From CAVWZH01 sp963765285 (GTDB taxonomy: Bacteria; Acidobacteriota; Terriglobia; Terriglobales; Acidobacteriaceae), in assembly GCA_963765285.1 (NCBI GenBank), contig CAVXVR010000007.1:1-64000 (forward strand): DNA of 64,000 bases. The letters are read 5' to 3'. The position numbers and the translations under genes are program-made. Positions within the stretch are counted from its first letter, which is position 1, and each line of letters starts with the position of its first letter. Below the pieces are notes generated by a model. It was not told the DNA's origin. It worked only from the letters and a program-made list of their open reading frames with translations, and ran no database searches. Positions 16,615-25,314 of this stretch are shown here, piece after piece.

Positions 16615-17190
16615 TTACGGGTGGGAGGCGCTTCCGTCGGGGTTGCCAGATCCCTGCTGACCCCAGGTCATTTCGAATCGCACGGGAATTTCATTCTTAA
16701 CCGGAAGTGTCAAGAGTGTCGGTGGTTCGATCTTGAAATCGGAGAGTTTCGCCGGAACGATTCCTGAGATCCGCGCCTCCCGGCCTGCCATGACGAGTTG
16801 CAGTGGAACCTGCTTAAACTGTGCGGTTTGGCCGGCGAATTCGATCTCCAGATCAGCATGAATGGCGGGTGAACCGGCTGCGCTCTCGGGCAACCGAGTG
16901 CGCACGGTGACCATAGGAAACTGAGCGCCTCGCGTGACTTGCAGCATGTGCAGATCGCGATTACTGTCTCCCGAATCAAACGAGTTCACAGGCACGGCGA
17001 TCAGGAAGTCGCATTCTGCGGCGTGGCAAACACCTTTTCCCCGCGCGGCATGGCTGACGCCCTCGGTCTGGTGTAGCGGATGAGACACTGAATAGGTGAG
17101 CGTGCTTTGCTCCAGAACCCATTGAACCTGGGCTGCGAGCAGCCGCGGAAGTGCCAAGAGGCAAAGCGCCATCAGGATTTTCTTATTCAT
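16615..17190 (-). CDS. YceI-family periplasmic lipid-binding protein
   Basis: A 191-residue secreted protein with signal peptide MNKKILMALCLLALPRLLAAQ. It has YceI-family marks: TLTYSVSHP near the start, then VPVNSFDSGDSNRDLHMLQVTRGAQFPMV, the usual helix-and-strand signature. Members form a lipocalin-like barrel that binds polyisoprenoids such as quinones. The gene starts 3 bases after the upstream b561-like gene, the same neighbour arrangement as E. coli yceJ-yceI. The two cysteines (GVCHAAECDF) could form a disulfide in the periplasm. Confidence 0.82.
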   Translation of the reverse strand: MNKKILMALCLLALPRLLAAQVQWVLEQSTLTYSVSHPLHQTEGVSHAARGKGVCHAAECDFLIAVPVNSFDSGDSNRDLHMLQVTRGAQFPMVTVRTRLPESAAGSPAIHADLEIEFAGQTAQFKQVPLQLVMAGREARISGIVPAKLSDFKIEPPTLLTLPVKNEIPVRFEMTWGQQGSGNPDGSASHP

Positions 17191-17193
17191 AGC

Positions 17194-18120
17194 TCAGAAC
17201 TTAAACGATACCGCCACCAGAGCAGCCCCAAAGGCTCCCGCGGTAACGATGGCCACCGGCGCATGTGCAGAGGCGATTCCGTGGACCTTTTCTCCGTTAC
17301 TTTTTTGGTTGTAAGCCAGGGCCCCCAAGATGGGAGTCAGGACCATCCCTGGGCCGTGAATCCAGGCTAGAGCCTTATGTACGCGAATCGGCCCGCGGGT
17401 CTCGGTGCCAGGCACGCGAGGCGCCCGAATGGCATAGTATGCCGTAATGAAGTACAAGTCTCCTGTCACCGCGCCAAGAGCCAGGTGCACGTCGCGGTCG
17501 GTCGTGCTCGTGCTCTTCCCGCCGGCGTTGACGGAAGTGGCCAGCGTGGCCAGCAACGGGATAGCCGTGATCAGCCCCATGCGCTGATGGATCTTCAGCA
17601 TGTGGGTACGCTTGTCCAGCAGAGCCTGTTCCTTTGCATTCCCCTGGGTCTGATCCGGAGGAAAGCCCAAATCCTGCAGAGACGGGCCATTTGTGCTGGA
17701 AGGGGCGTTAGGCAGACTTTCCTGTCCCTCCGGCGTCGGCTCGCTGTTGATTTGTTCACCGGCCCCCAGCTTTTCATCCAAGACGGTGGTCTCCGCTCGC
17801 TTGACCCTGACATCCCGAATCTGGATCGGCTTGAAGCCGGCGGCCTCAAATCGCACGCTATAGGTGCCCTCAGGGAGCTGGTCAAACCTATAAGTGCCGA
17901 CTGTTCCGGTAGCTCTATTGCGTAGCTGGCCCGCGTCCTGGCTGGTCACGGTGACCGTGACATTGGCAACGACGTGTCCGGAGCCATCTGAAACCGTCCC
18001 GGCCAACGTACCTTTTTCCGCGGTTTGAGCTATGAGCGACCCAGACACTGCAAGCAGCGGATACACGACAGCAAATCGAAGGATACGCCGGGACTCATCG
18101 CGCACAATTAGTCTCCCCAC
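17194..18120 (-). CDS. Carboxypeptidase-regulatory domain fused to b561-like membrane domain
   Basis: A 308-residue protein. After a signal sequence, residues about 37-115 form a CarboxypepD_reg beta sandwich (GTLAGTVSDGSGHVVANVTVTV, then YRFDQLPEGTYSVRFEAAGF). A proline/glutamate-rich linker follows. The last 140 residues have four hydrophobic helices with histidines well placed for heme (HMLKIHQRMGL, HLALG, RVHKALAWIHGPGM, SAHAPVAIV). That pattern resembles cytochrome b561 domains; heme binding is not proved. Fusion with an extracytoplasmic beta domain is unusual. It heads the operon with YceI and the two-component pair, downstream of a direct repeat at 18168-18222. Confidence 0.62.
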   Translation of the reverse strand: MGRLIVRDESRRILRFAVVYPLLAVSGSLIAQTAEKGTLAGTVSDGSGHVVANVTVTVTSQDAGQLRNRATGTVGTYRFDQLPEGTYSVRFEAAGFKPIQIRDVRVKRAETTVLDEKLGAGEQINSEPTPEGQESLPNAPSSTNGPSLQDLGFPPDQTQGNAKEQALLDKRTHMLKIHQRMGLITAIPLLATLATSVNAGGKSTSTTDRDVHLALGAVTGDLYFITAYYAIRAPRVPGTETRGPIRVHKALAWIHGPGMVLTPILGALAYNQKSNGEKVHGIASAHAPVAIVTAGAFGAALVAVSFKF

Positions 18121-18167
18121 TCACAAACAGAATATGCCCACAACATTACCGCTTCGTTTTCACAAGG

Positions 18168-18222
18168 TGACGATTTGTTCATGACATCATCGAATATTTC
18201 CCTACGATGACAATTTGTTCAT
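18168..18222. promoter_or_regulatory. Direct repeat TGACRATTTGTTCAT, 40 bases apart
   Basis: TGACGATTTGTTCAT at 18168-18182 and TGACAATTTGTTCAT at 18208-18222 differ by one base. Their 40-base spacing is close to four helical turns, so both face the same side of the DNA. They lie just upstream of the operon starting at 18120 that encodes an OmpR-type regulator, whose family commonly binds tandem direct repeats. Confidence 0.55.
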
Positions 18223-18521
18223 CTACGCGTGTGACTTCTCATTTCTCTTGACCCCAGAATTTGCTGAGTGATAGTAACTTCGTCAGCACGCAGTTTCGTC
18301 TTTTCGTTTGTCCCATTCGTTGCAGCAGTAGCAGCCAAAAGTTCTGAGCAGCCACAGTTTCAGCGGGAATACAAACTGTGCAGAACTTACGAGGAAGATA
18401 CAGTGCTTACTGTATTTACTGCTGATGTAATCGTGAATAGCCTCTGCGGTGTCTGTTACTCACGAAGCGACACTAGTTAGGGCCTCTTCCTTTCTACTCG
18501 CCCATGCCCTCGTTGATTTTC

Positions 18522-18551
18522 GGTTTTGGACCGATTGGTTTTGGACCGATT
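18522..18551 (+). promoter_or_regulatory. Tandem 15-base repeat before respiratory operon
   Basis: GGTTTTGGACCGATT occurs twice head to tail, with no spacer, ending about 9 bases before the AGGAGG of the porin-cytochrome gene. It lies in the 5' untranslated region or overlaps the promoter. It may be a regulator site or a small local duplication. Confidence 0.5.
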
Positions 18552-18569
18552 TTGCACTAGGAGGACTCC

Positions 18570-19886
18570 ATGACCTCTTTCAAGAGGAGTCTGGCAGGCG
18601 GCTTGTTGACGGTGCTCGTTGTTGTGTTTGTGATCGCCTCCAGTCAGAACGCTCACGCCCTTCCTGCCTTTGCCCGCAAGTATGGCTTACGCTGCTCGGC
18701 GTGCCATGAAGCCTGGCCGATGCTCAACTACTTCGGACAAAGGTTCAAAGACAACGGCTACCAGCTCATGAACGACCGGGATTCTCCCATTTGGCAGAAC
18801 AATGGCTATTGGCCAGTCACCATGCGCATTACCCCCTTCTGGCATCGTGAGAGCAGCGATAAAGTGGCCACCGATCAGTCTCCTACCGGTCAGCAGCAGG
18901 TCACAGCCAACGGCTTTGACGTGGGCGGACTTGATATTCTTTCGGGCGGCACGCTCGAGAAGAATATTTCCTTCTTATTTGTCCTGTCGTCGGATGAGAC
19001 CGCTGCTTTTCACTTCGAATCGGTCAACGCCCGGCTCGATAATCTCTTCCACAGCCCGTGGTTGAACGTCAAGATGGGGAAATTCGAACTCGACAATGTT
19101 GTATCGGAGAAGCGCAGCCTGACCCTTACGGCGAACGGCGGTGGCTTCCAGATTTACCACTTCATTCCAGTCAATGACTTTAATGTTTTCGGGCAGATTG
19201 GGGACAATCAGTTTGGACTGGAATGGATGGGCCATTCGGCCAATGACCGGACGCGAGTCTCCGCTGCGTTGCTCAGTTCTAACGATGGCAACGTCGACCT
19301 GCAGAACAGCAATGCCTACAGCGGGTTCTTTGCAGCGAGTCAGGCCTTCGATGCGGGCAAGCTTGGGACCCAGCGCGTCGGGTTCTACGCCATGATTGGA
19401 CAGTCACCGACAGCCTTTCTGACCTCATTAGGGACGCCGATCCCCGGCGGGGGGCAGGCCAACAAGGGCTTCAGTCGAGAAGGTTTTGTTGGCCTGTTTT
19501 ACCTGGGCAAACTCGACTTCCAGGTGGTGACTCAACATGGATCGGATAACGGGGCCTTCACGACGCTGGGAACTGCTACCGGAACGCGGCCGGCAACCTG
19601 GAATGGCGGCTTCGTCGAGACCCACTATGTGTACAACCCGCAGTTGATTTTCATCCAGCGCTCGGAGTGGGTTCGCATGTCGCAGCAGGCGATCGTCGGC
19701 ACACCCTCCAATGTCGGGAATATCGACAACTACGTTTTCGGGTACCGCTATATGCCGTTTATGAACGCCCGGGCGGGTTTTGCCTGGCACAACGAGTATT
19801 CGTGGATACGCCAACGCGGAGCGGCGCCCGACGGCACTGACCTGACTAGCAGCAGCGTATTGCTGGGATTTGACTTCGACTTCTGA
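18570..19886 (+). CDS. Monoheme outer-membrane porin-like protein
   Basis: A 438-residue exported protein. After the signal peptide (cut near NAHA-LP) there is one heme c site, CSACH at 42-46, in LPAFARKYGLRCSACHEAWPMLNYFGQ. The rest (about 75-438) reads as amphipathic strands ending in an aromatic strand (SSSVLLGFDFDF), the sign of an outer-membrane beta barrel. A barrel with its own heme suggests electron or substrate passage across the outer membrane. An AGGAGG ribosome site precedes the ATG. It opens the operon for a diheme cytochrome, a cupredoxin and a terminal oxidase. The family is common in Acidobacteria-like genomes but I know of no proven function. Confidence 0.75.
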   Translation: MTSFKRSLAGGLLTVLVVVFVIASSQNAHALPAFARKYGLRCSACHEAWPMLNYFGQRFKDNGYQLMNDRDSPIWQNNGYWPVTMRITPFWHRESSDKVATDQSPTGQQQVTANGFDVGGLDILSGGTLEKNISFLFVLSSDETAAFHFESVNARLDNLFHSPWLNVKMGKFELDNVVSEKRSLTLTANGGGFQIYHFIPVNDFNVFGQIGDNQFGLEWMGHSANDRTRVSAALLSSNDGNVDLQNSNAYSGFFAASQAFDAGKLGTQRVGFYAMIGQSPTAFLTSLGTPIPGGGQANKGFSREGFVGLFYLGKLDFQVVTQHGSDNGAFTTLGTATGTRPATWNGGFVETHYVYNPQLIFIQRSEWVRMSQQAIVGTPSNVGNIDNYVFGYRYMPFMNARAGFAWHNEYSWIRQRGAAPDGTDLTSSSVLLGFDFDF

Positions 19887-19895
19887 GAGGGGCCT

Positions 19896-20765
19896 ATGCA
19901 CAGAAACTTCAGCATTTTCCTGTTCAGCGGCGCGGCCGTATTCCTGGCTGCCTGCAGTCTCTCCTCGGCCCAGGTCACACAATACAACGAGGACCAGCGA
20001 CTTAACATGGAGAGTCACGTGGGAAGCAGGGTCGGGCACGCCAGCGCCGCCAAAATGGATTACCGCAGATACTGCGTCGGCTGCCACGGCGATCTCGGGG
20101 ACGGCGAAGGAGAGAACGCCCAGTGGCTCGACCCCAAACCCCGGAATTTTACCCTGGGCATCTTCAAGTGCCGCTCGACACCCACGGGAACATTGCCCAC
20201 CGATCAGGACCTCTTCGATACTATCGGCCGCGGGCTGGTCACCTCCAATATGCCCCAATGGATTCCTCTCTCAGAACAGCAGCGCGTGGATCTGGTCGCC
20301 TGGGTGAAGCACTATTCGCCGCGCTTTGCCACGGAAAAGCCCGGGACGTCGATTCAGGTTCCGCCGGAGCCGGAGATCACTGCGGATCGGATCAAAGACG
20401 GAAGGGCGGTGTACGACCGGGTGCAGTGCTGGAAATGCCACGGACCAACGGGTAGAGCAAACGGTCCCTCCGCCTCAACCCTCACCGATGATCAGGGCGT
20501 CCCCATCAAGCCCTATAACTTTCACGATGAGACACGGTTTAAGTGTGGGACAACGGACGAAGACCTTTACAAGATTTTCATGACCGGACTCGATGGTACC
20601 CCCATGCCTTCCTGGTCGGACAATATAAAGCCGGAGGAAGCGTGGGACCTGGTCTTCTATCTGCGCAGCCTTCAACCCATGCCGTCGAAAGAGAAAGACA
20701 TTGCAAGACAACTTGGCCTGAAGCCAATTAATCCAAACGCGGTTCCGGGCACGGCGCCACAATGA
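19896..20765 (+). CDS. Diheme cytochrome c, exported
   Basis: A 289-residue protein with two CxxCH sites, CVGCH at 60-64 and CWKCH at 178-182, each in a class I cytochrome domain with a later methionine (TSNMPQW and GTPMPSW) as likely axial ligand. The N-terminus FLAAC-SLSS may be a lipobox, so it could be a lipoprotein anchored to a membrane. It begins 9 bases after the porin-cytochrome stop and is the likely electron carrier between outer proteins and the oxidase downstream. Confidence 0.87.
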   Translation: MHRNFSIFLFSGAAVFLAACSLSSAQVTQYNEDQRLNMESHVGSRVGHASAAKMDYRRYCVGCHGDLGDGEGENAQWLDPKPRNFTLGIFKCRSTPTGTLPTDQDLFDTIGRGLVTSNMPQWIPLSEQQRVDLVAWVKHYSPRFATEKPGTSIQVPPEPEITADRIKDGRAVYDRVQCWKCHGPTGRANGPSASTLTDDQGVPIKPYNFHDETRFKCGTTDEDLYKIFMTGLDGTPMPSWSDNIKPEEAWDLVFYLRSLQPMPSKEKDIARQLGLKPINPNAVPGTAPQ

Positions 20766-20803
20766 TGCGGCCCATCACCGGCAGAATGAATGAAGGAGAG
20801 AAA

Positions 20804-21550
20804 ATGAAAGTCCGCTATCAGTTTGCAGCCATGACGTCGGTGCTCCTCTTGGTTTCCCTGGGTCTTTTGTATTCGACACGAAGTGTGAGTGCGGCCGCCG
20901 AAGGAAAAATTACAGGCACAGTCAAGCTCGACGGTGCGGCTCCTCACATGAAGGGCATCGACATGTCCAAGGACCCATATTGCGTCGCGCAACACGCCAA
21001 CAACCCAGCTCATCTGGAAAACGTGTTGGTAGGTTCGGGTGGTGGGCTGGAAAATGTGGTGCTTTACATCTCCGCCGGTTTGGCTGCCGGCGAGATGAGT
21101 CAAGTCCCAGCGACGGAGCCAGTGTTCGATCAGAAAGGTTGTATGTACACGCCCCACGTGCTGGCCATGGACGTCAACCAGAAATTCAAGGTGACCACCA
21201 GCGATCAGACCACCCACAATATTCACCCACTGCCCAATGCCATGGCCGGCAACATACCGTGGAACAAATCGCAACCGCCAGGAGCGCCGCCCATTGAGAC
21301 CAGCTGGAAAACCGAGGAAGTCGCCATCCCTGTGAAGTGCAACATTCATCCCTGGATGCACGGTTACTTCGTTGTGGTCAAGGGTCCGTACGCGACCACG
21401 GATGGGAACGGCTCATACACCATCAGCGGCGTGCCTCCGGGAGACTACACCGTGACTGCCTGGCATGAAGAGTACGGAACGCAAACGCAAAAGGTGAGCG
21501 TGGCGACCGGCAAGCCGGGGACCGCTGATTTCACTTTCAAAGCCAAATGA
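20804..21550 (+). CDS. Cupredoxin-domain secreted protein
   Basis: ATG 20804 follows AAGGAGAG; an earlier in-frame ATG at 20762 overlaps the previous stop and is not preferred. The signal peptide runs to about residue 33 (SVSAAAEG). A beta-domain then carries blue-copper ligands: His in TTHNIHPLP, then Cys, His and Met in VKCNIHPWMHGYF. The last 50 residues (YATTDGNGSYTISGVPPGDYTVTAWHEEY) form a carboxypeptidase-regulatory-like strand set. It could be a periplasmic copper electron carrier beside the cytochromes. Copper binding is inferred from the ligand pattern. Confidence 0.8.
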   Translation: MKVRYQFAAMTSVLLLVSLGLLYSTRSVSAAAEGKITGTVKLDGAAPHMKGIDMSKDPYCVAQHANNPAHLENVLVGSGGGLENVVLYISAGLAAGEMSQVPATEPVFDQKGCMYTPHVLAMDVNQKFKVTTSDQTTHNIHPLPNAMAGNIPWNKSQPPGAPPIETSWKTEEVAIPVKCNIHPWMHGYFVVVKGPYATTDGNGSYTISGVPPGDYTVTAWHEEYGTQTQKVSVATGKPGTADFTFKAK

Positions 21551-21678
21551 GAAGGGCGGCGGGGCCGGGTTCGCGAGCGTGAGAGCGGGGACGCAGATGG
21601 CACGCCCAGCTTGGCGGACAGCGGGCTGGCCCTGGACCGGCCTTGAGCGCCAAATCCGAGCTGACGGCAGGAGGGCGT

Positions 21679-22545
21679 ATGGAAACTGCAATCGGAGTTT
21701 TCACCTCGCGGGATCACGCCGAGGAAGCTGTCAAAGAATTACAGCAGCGAGGTGTGCCGGAAGAATCGATTGTTTTCCTGACCCGCTCCGAAAACGATGC
21801 TAAAAGCATCGCGAAAGAGTTCGGAGCATACGTGGGAGGTTTCGTGGGAGGAGCCGCCGGAATGACGACCGGAGTGGTGGCTGCGACCCTGCTTCTTCCC
21901 GGCGTCGGGACGGTATTTGCGCTGGGTTTCGGTGCCGCTGCTCTCCTGGGCCTTGCTGGGGCGGGCGCAGGAGCCACCGTCGGTTCGGTGGCCGCACACG
22001 ATCCGAACGCACCGAAACCGGCCGCAGCTGAAAGGTCCGCAGAGGATGTTGCGTTTTTCCGTGAAGTGCTTAAAGAAGGCCGTTCCCTGATTGTGGTTCG
22101 CACAGAATCACAGCAGTTGGCGACTGTTGCCTGCGATGTTCTTGACCGCCGGGGGCTGGGAATACAAGGACACTCACCGGTCAAGATGCAAACCGCCACC
22201 CGGCAGTTGGGCGGAGTAACGGTTCTTGATATCAGCGGAAGAATAACCCTGGGCGAGGGAAATGTCATGCTCCGCGAGATTGTCCGGGATCTGGCGGAAA
22301 AAGGTTGCAAATCGATCGTGCTGAACCTGATGGAAGTTCACTACATCGACAGTTCGGGAGTCGGGGAATTGGTCAAGGCGCACACCACGATTCGCAACCA
22401 GGGTGGGCAACTCAAACTCACCAATCTGAGCAAGCGCGTCCACGACTTGCTGGAGATGACCCGGCTGTCTGCAGTTTTCGACATTCACCCCGACGAAGCC
22501 AGCGCGGTGAAGTCCTGCGGCGGTTCGCCGCCAGCAGTGGCGTAG
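21679..22545 (+). CDS. STAS-domain protein with N-terminal stress/glycine-zipper module
   Basis: ATG 21679 follows AGGAGG; a longer reading from 21643 lacks this site. Residues 1-45 (METAIGVFTSRDHAEEAVKEL) match the general-stress YflT/ferredoxin-like start. Residues about 47-110 are a very Gly/Ala-rich hydrophobic stretch (VGGFVGGAAGMTTG, FALGFGAAALLGLAGAGAGA), a glycine zipper that could enter the membrane. Residues about 185-280 are a STAS domain with the phosphorylatable serine in HYIDSSGVGELV, as in anti-sigma-factor antagonists. This is an odd regulatory gene inside a respiratory operon, perhaps linking stress or partner-switch signalling to the oxidase. Confidence 0.75.
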   Translation: METAIGVFTSRDHAEEAVKELQQRGVPEESIVFLTRSENDAKSIAKEFGAYVGGFVGGAAGMTTGVVAATLLLPGVGTVFALGFGAAALLGLAGAGAGATVGSVAAHDPNAPKPAAAERSAEDVAFFREVLKEGRSLIVVRTESQQLATVACDVLDRRGLGIQGHSPVKMQTATRQLGGVTVLDISGRITLGEGNVMLREIVRDLAEKGCKSIVLNLMEVHYIDSSGVGELVKAHTTIRNQGGQLKLTNLSKRVHDLLEMTRLSAVFDIHPDEASAVKSCGGSPPAVA

Positions 22546-22633
22546 CGCATCGGCGAAAATCGCTGTTTGCGCGGGTTGACTGTTCGAATACACATGCGCG
22601 GCTGGACTGAAGCCGGTTAAGGTGAGGGTAAAC

Positions 22634-23437
22634 ATGGCGAAATTGTTTGCGGCGACCATCATCGTCATTGCGATTCTTTCCGCGATCCCCATCATTCGGC
22701 ACACCTGGGAGGCCCCGGCCGATATTTCGGTGAATGGAAAGCTGATCGACGAACAAATGTCGGAAACCATGGCCGAGGTGGGTATCTCGTTCCTGGCCTC
22801 GCAGATCCTGCTGGCATTGTTCATCTGGAAATTCTCCCAGCCAAGACCAGGCGAAAAGATCAAAACGTTTCCGGGCGGCGCGAAAGCCATGGTCTGGGCA
22901 GCTTTCCTTCTGGTGGGAACGGAAGTTCTGGCTTTGGGAGTTTTCGGAGTCAAGGCCTGGGCTAACGCGTATTTCACTGCTCCAGCCGCAGATTCCATCC
23001 CGGTTCAGGTGCAAGCGGGGCAATTCGCGTTCTACTTCCGCTACCCCGGACCCGATGGAAAATTTGGTCCACTTCACCCGGACAAAATCAGCGAGGCCAA
23101 CGAGAACTTCTTTGGTCTTGATCAGACCAATGACCAGGATTCGAAGGACGACATCGTGACCGCGGAAATGGCGATTCCGGTAAATCGCGAAATCCATTTA
23201 CTGATGCACGCGAAGGACGTTGGGCATTCCTTCTATGTGCCCGCCTTGCGAGTCCAGCAGGATTTTGTCCCTGGGTTGGATCTGTCAATCCACTTTACCG
23301 CCACCCAGATTGGCCGATATGAGATCGTCTGCACTCAGCTCTGCGGCCTGGGGCATTACAACATGAAGGCCTACTTGTCGGTCTATTCGCAGGAAGATTT
23401 TGACAACTGGCTGAAGAAGCAAGCGGCATTGCAATAA
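22634..23437 (+). CDS. coxB: Cytochrome c oxidase subunit II (CuA)
   Basis: The CuA centre is visible: His in DVGHSFYVP, then CTQLCGLGHYNM giving two Cys, His and Met. The usual CxExC glutamate is a glutamine. Three hydrophobic segments (about 4-25, 40-62 and 80-105) stand before the copper domain, one more than the common two. The protein ends right after CuA, so there is no fused cytochrome c and the separate diheme protein is the likely donor. The start is taken at ATG 22634; a GTG 12 bases earlier is also in frame. It accepts electrons outside the membrane and passes them to subunit I. Confidence 0.9.
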   Translation: MAKLFAATIIVIAILSAIPIIRHTWEAPADISVNGKLIDEQMSETMAEVGISFLASQILLALFIWKFSQPRPGEKIKTFPGGAKAMVWAAFLLVGTEVLALGVFGVKAWANAYFTAPAADSIPVQVQAGQFAFYFRYPGPDGKFGPLHPDKISEANENFFGLDQTNDQDSKDDIVTAEMAIPVNREIHLLMHAKDVGHSFYVPALRVQQDFVPGLDLSIHFTATQIGRYEIVCTQLCGLGHYNMKAYLSVYSQEDFDNWLKKQAALQ

Positions 23438-23494
23438 GGGACCCCCGGTACCAAATTGTAGGGCAGGGCAAGACACTCCGTTTGAGGTGAGTTC

Positions 23495-25285
23495 ATGCAG
23501 GATGTGTCAGGACACGCACAGGCAGCACACCACGCGCCACCGACAAGCTTTATCCGGAAACATGTCTTCAGCCTCGACCACAAGGTGATCGGCAAGCAGT
23601 ATTACGGACTGGCGCTGGCCGCCGTCCTGATCGGAATGATTCTTTCCTGGCTGATGCGTATCCATCTCGGGTGGACGAACTACGCAATTCCCGGGCTACA
23701 CTTGCTTTCGGCCAACGGCGCCCCGGGCAACGTCATGACGCCCGAGTATTACCTCCAGTTGATGACCATGCATGCCACCATCATGGTCTTTTTTGTGCTT
23801 ACCACTGCGCCGTTCGCAGCCTTCGGCAACTACTTCCTGCCCATCCAGGTGGGCGCGGAGGACATGCCGTTCCCGCATTTCAACATGATGTCGTTCTGGG
23901 TCACGTTTGTTGGGTTCCTTGTTTTGATGTCGTCTTTCTTCGTGGGTGATGGGCCAACTCTTGGTGGCTGGACGCAATATGCCCCACTGAGCGCCGTGGG
24001 ATCAGCTGCCGGTCCGGGCGAGGGCACTGGCGTGGTTCTTTGGGCGGCCGCCATTGGCATTTTCTGCATTGGCCAATTACTGGGCTCGTTGAACTTCATT
24101 ACAACGACTCTGGATATGCGGACGCGCGGCATGAGCATGTGGCGGCTTCCACTCAGCGCCTGGGCATGGTTCGTCACTTCGGTGATGGGCTTGACCGCAT
24201 TTGCTGTGCTCATGCCCGCCTGCATCCTGCTCATTCTCGATCATGTGGCGGGAACCAGCTTCTTTGTGCCCTCGAATGTGGTTCTCAACGATCAGTTGCA
24301 GCCGCACTCCGGCGGGTCAACGCTTTTGTGGCAGCACCTGTTCTGGTTCTTCGGCCATCCCGAGGTCTACATTGCGATCGTGCCTGGCATGGGCATTGTC
24401 TCTCACGTTTTGATCGCCAACATGCGCCGGCCGATGCTGAGCCACCGAGTGCTGGTCTACTCGATGGGAGCGCTCGCCGTCCTCAGCTATATGGTTTACG
24501 GGCATCACATGTTCGTCAGCGGGATGAATCCGGTTTCCTCGCTGGCATTCTCCTTCCCGACCCTGATCATCACCATTCCGTCCGCGATTATCGTTCTGAT
24601 CTGGCTGGGCAGTCTTTACGGGGCAAAGTTGCGGATCAACACTGCCTCCCTCTTCGCCCTGGGCTTTGTTTCCATGTTTATCAGCGGCGGCGTGAGCGGC
24701 TTTCTCCTGGCGCAACCTTCGATTGACATCATGGTGCACGCCACTTACTTCGTGGTAGGACACTTCCACATGGTGATGGGCGTGGCCGCGATGTTCGGGA
24801 TCTTCGCTGGAACCTTCTTCTGGTTTCCCAAGATGTTTGGCCGCATGATGAACGAGACCCTGGGGAAGATCCATTTCTGGTTTACATTTGTCGGAGCCTA
24901 TTGCATCTTCATGCCATTCCATTACCTCGGGCTTGCCGGAAACGTGCGCCGCTACCAGGCGTTTGTGATCGACTACATGCAGCCACTGCTCCCGGTACAC
25001 AAGTTCATCACCATCGCTGCTTTGTTAACCGGGGCAGCGCAACTCATATTTCTGTACAACCTCGTCCACAGCCGTTTTTGGGGAAAGATCGCGCCGGATA
25101 ATCCCTGGGAAGCGACTTCGCTGGAGTGGAGCACGCCAACCACACCGCCGCCATTTAACAATTTCGGCGACCAACTGCCGGTGGTTTATCACGATCCTTA
25201 CCAGTATGGCGTGGAAGGCTCAGTCGGCGATTACGTGATGCAAACCTCGCCCGAGCATATTCAGAATGCGCACGACGAAGCGTAA
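23495..25285 (+). CDS. coxA: Cytochrome c oxidase subunit I
   Basis: A 596-residue subunit with about twelve membrane helices. Heme and CuB ligands are seen: His in MHATIMVFF, HPEVY with its cross-linking His and Tyr, the HH pair in YGHHMFVSGM, and HFHMVMG carrying the two heme histidines. The segment WQHLFWFFGHPEVY is diagnostic. It reduces oxygen to water and pumps protons. The start has GAGGTGAG upstream. The gene lies 57 bases after subunit II and is followed by two subunit III-like genes. Confidence 0.95.
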   Translation: MQDVSGHAQAAHHAPPTSFIRKHVFSLDHKVIGKQYYGLALAAVLIGMILSWLMRIHLGWTNYAIPGLHLLSANGAPGNVMTPEYYLQLMTMHATIMVFFVLTTAPFAAFGNYFLPIQVGAEDMPFPHFNMMSFWVTFVGFLVLMSSFFVGDGPTLGGWTQYAPLSAVGSAAGPGEGTGVVLWAAAIGIFCIGQLLGSLNFITTTLDMRTRGMSMWRLPLSAWAWFVTSVMGLTAFAVLMPACILLILDHVAGTSFFVPSNVVLNDQLQPHSGGSTLLWQHLFWFFGHPEVYIAIVPGMGIVSHVLIANMRRPMLSHRVLVYSMGALAVLSYMVYGHHMFVSGMNPVSSLAFSFPTLIITIPSAIIVLIWLGSLYGAKLRINTASLFALGFVSMFISGGVSGFLLAQPSIDIMVHATYFVVGHFHMVMGVAAMFGIFAGTFFWFPKMFGRMMNETLGKIHFWFTFVGAYCIFMPFHYLGLAGNVRRYQAFVIDYMQPLLPVHKFITIAALLTGAAQLIFLYNLVHSRFWGKIAPDNPWEATSLEWSTPTTPPPFNNFGDQLPVVYHDPYQYGVEGSVGDYVMQTSPEHIQNAHDEA

Positions 25286-25314
25286 ACCCATGATGTGAGG
25301 AGTTTCCTGATCCT

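Larger units (their letters stand above)
18121..18569. other. Divergent promoter region
   Basis: These 449 bases separate the minus-strand b561/YceI operon from the plus-strand respiratory operon. They contain a spaced direct repeat near the left side (18168-18222) and a tandem 15-base repeat next to the right-hand gene (18522-18551). A 71-codon open frame at 18268-18480 has no ribosome site and is not supported. Confidence 0.6.

Noticed and set aside
18268..18480. 71-codon frame in the divergent promoter region
   Set aside because: No ribosome site, composition like non-coding DNA, and it overlaps the expected promoters.
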